A stretch of 6,650 bases of DNA, from NCBI GenBank assembly GCA_035761805.1, contig DASTQL010000013.1, positions 1 to 6,650 on the forward strand, read 5' to 3'. A program made the position numbers and the translations under genes. The stretch comes from DASTQL01 sp035761805 (lineage in GTDB: Bacteria; Actinomycetota; Actinomycetes; Jiangellales; Jiangellaceae). Shown piece by piece: positions 5,431 to 6,650 of the stretch; position 1 is the stretch's first letter, and each line of letters opens with the position of its first letter. Below the pieces are notes generated by a model. It saw only the letters and a list, made by a program, of their open reading frames with translations, was not told where the DNA came from and did not search any database.

Positions 5431-6650
5431 GTGGTACTGCCGCGGGTCGACGACGAACGTGCGCTGGGGCTGCTGCGCGCCTACGAGCCGGTGATCCGGT
5501 TCACCCGAGGCGAGCGCTTCATGCCCATGCCGGTGGAGCCGTACGTGGCGCGGTGCAGCCTGTGGGTCGACACCGAGGACGGCGGCGAGCTGCTCCTCGT
5601 CGAGGCCGGGGACCTCGATCTCGACCGGCTCGTCGCCGTGGCGCAGCGCCATCCGCGCGCCCACCTGCATCTGCGCTACGTGCGGAAGCCGATGGACGTC
5701 GCCACCCTCAAGGTCAAGGGGATCCGGCTGCGGGAGCGCCCGCCGGGGCTCAACCGGCTCGGTGCCGTGGGTCTGCTCGCCCGCTTCGTGGACCACGGCC
5801 TGCGCGCCTCGCTGCTGCTGCGCGGCAACGTGCCCGGCGCGACCGGGGCGACCGCCCAGCTGCTCTACCGGGAGGCGATGGGCGGCCGACGTGTCTGCAC
5901 CTACTACGGCCGGGTCGTCCGGGACGGGGGCTACCTGTGCCTGCAGTACTGGTACTTCTACGCGATGAACGACTGGCGGTCGGCCTTCGCAGGGATCAAC
6001 GAGCACGAGTCCGACTGGGAGATGGTCACCGTCTACCTGACCGACCCAGGACCCGGTGAGGATGATCCGGTTCCCCAGTGGGTCGCGTTCTCGTCCCACG
6101 ACTACACCGGTGACGACCTGCGGAGGCGGTGGGACGACCCGGAGCTGCGCAGGGAGGGGGACCACCCGGTGGTCTTCGCCGGCGCGGGCTCCCACTCGGG
6201 TGCGTTCGTTCCCGGGGACTACCTCGTCCAGGTCCAGCCGCAGGGTCGGGCCGGGCGAGTCGTGGACTTCTTCGACCGGGTCTCGACGACCTTCCTGCCG
6301 TGGATCGAGGACGCCCGGCCCGGGGTCGGCGTGCCCTTCGTCGACTACCACCGTGGTGACGGCGAGCACGTCGGTCCGGGCCACGACCGGGCCTGGGAGG
6401 CGGTGCTGGTCCACGACGAGACCCCGTGGGTCCGGGACTTCCGCGGGCTCTGGGGCCTGGACACCCGTGACCGCCTGGGCGGGGAGCGCGCCCCGGCCGG
6501 CCCCCGGTACGAGCGCGGCGGTGCCGTCCGGCACTCGTGGCAGGACCCGCTGGGCTGGGCCGGGTTGCACAAGGTGGCTCCGTCGGCCGACCTGACCGAC
6601 GACCTGCTGCACGAGCGGGTCGAGCAGATCGACACCGAGCTCACCGCGCT
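5431..6650 (+). CDS. Large 'DWE-motif' protein, Vps62/NPP1-like, 3' end outside the window
   Basis: The frame is open from GTG 5431 to the window edge: 406 complete codons with no stop, so the C-terminus is missing. It begins 7 bp after the ligase stop. No Shine-Dalgarno sequence is visible, so coupling to the ligase is likely. The N-terminus (ALGLLRAYEPVIRFTRGERFMPMPVEPYV) has the look of 'R-x-x-P-V-x-R-F' openings in uncharacterised actinobacterial proteins. The core is an aromatic run LQYWYFYAMNDW (171-182), then NEHESDWEMVTVYL with H192, D195, W196 and E197, and later FAGAGSHSGAF (S254, H255). This order (aromatic strand, H-x-x-DWE, then G-S-H-S/A) recalls Vps62-like proteins and, more distantly, the GHRHDWE motif of NPP1 necrosis-inducing proteins. 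There is no signal peptide or membrane helix, so a cytoplasmic protein is expected. The family assignment is from motif memory and function is unknown. Confidence 0.72.
   Translation, partial: MVLPRVDDERALGLLRAYEPVIRFTRGERFMPMPVEPYVARCSLWVDTEDGGELLLVEAGDLDLDRLVAVAQRHPRAHLHLRYVRKPMDVATLKVKGIRLRERPPGLNRLGAVGLLARFVDHGLRASLLLRGNVPGATGATAQLLYREAMGGRRVCTYYGRVVRDGGYLCLQYWYFYAMNDWRSAFAGINEHESDWEMVTVYLTDPGPGEDDPVPQWVAFSSHDYTGDDLRRRWDDPELRREGDHPVVFAGAGSHSGAFVPGDYLVQVQPQGRAGRVVDFFDRVSTTFLPWIEDARPGVGVPFVDYHRGDGEHVGPGHDRAWEAVLVHDETPWVRDFRGLWGLDTRDRLGGERAPAGPRYERGGAVRHSWQDPLGWAGLHKVAPSADLTDDLLHERVEQIDTELTA

Noticed and set aside
5553..6059. 168-residue + strand open frame inside the DWE gene
   Set aside because: It is an Arg/Ala/Pro-rich alternate-frame shadow of the gene starting at 5431.
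4774..6612. 612-residue - strand open frame opposite the ligase end and the DWE protein
   Set aside because: Length alone suggests a gene, but its composition changes to Arg/Pro/Gly-rich repeats and there is no domain. The + strand frame over the same DNA has structured aromatic and DWE motifs and follows the ligase closely.
1..6650. Defence system, prophage, transposon, CRISPR array or tRNA/rRNA
   Set aside because: I looked for transposase or nuclease motifs, regularly spaced repeats, attachment-site duplications and tRNA-like cloverleaves and saw none. Base composition appears even across the window.

Overview
The window is high-GC DNA with strongly G/C-biased third codon positions, frequent GTG starts and gene families typical of Actinomycetota. 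Nocardioides-like or related actinomycetes are the closest impression, but the genus cannot be fixed from sequence alone. There are no RNA genes, insertion sequences, CRISPR arrays or phage genes. It reads as a chromosomal stretch carrying regulatory, envelope and metabolic genes.

Left part (1-1441): a small four-helix membrane protein on the + strand (6-401) converges on a two-gene - strand unit. That unit is a second small membrane protein (989-1441, start corrected to a strong Shine-Dalgarno site) followed 30 nt downstream by a small exported protein with a signal peptide (452-958). A 12-bp hairpin (412-440) sits between the converging genes and probably terminates transcription from both sides.

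Regulatory gap (1442-1601): this separates the - strand pair from a divergent + strand two-component system. It holds a 14-bp palindrome overlapped by a near-repeat of the same sequence about 22 bp further on, plus a separate 11-bp inverted repeat. These look like operator sites.

Middle (about 1602-4258): a polytopic sensor histidine kinase (about ten membrane segments, GAF-like region, HisKA_3 and HATPase) overlaps by GTGA a NarL/LuxR-type response regulator. All key phosphotransfer residues are present. The signal and targets are unknown; the divergent membrane and secreted genes are natural candidate targets.

Right part (4326-6650): a YbdK-like carboxylate-amine (glutamate-cysteine type) ligase is followed after 7 nt by a long ORF that runs off the window's right edge. 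The latter has an aromatic-rich stretch, an HESDWE motif and a downstream GAGSHSGAF motif. They recall the Vps62-like and NPP1-like 'DWE' proteins, but its function is unknown. The tight ligase/DWE-protein tandem, possibly co-transcribed with the two-component system, is the least explained and most interesting part of the window.
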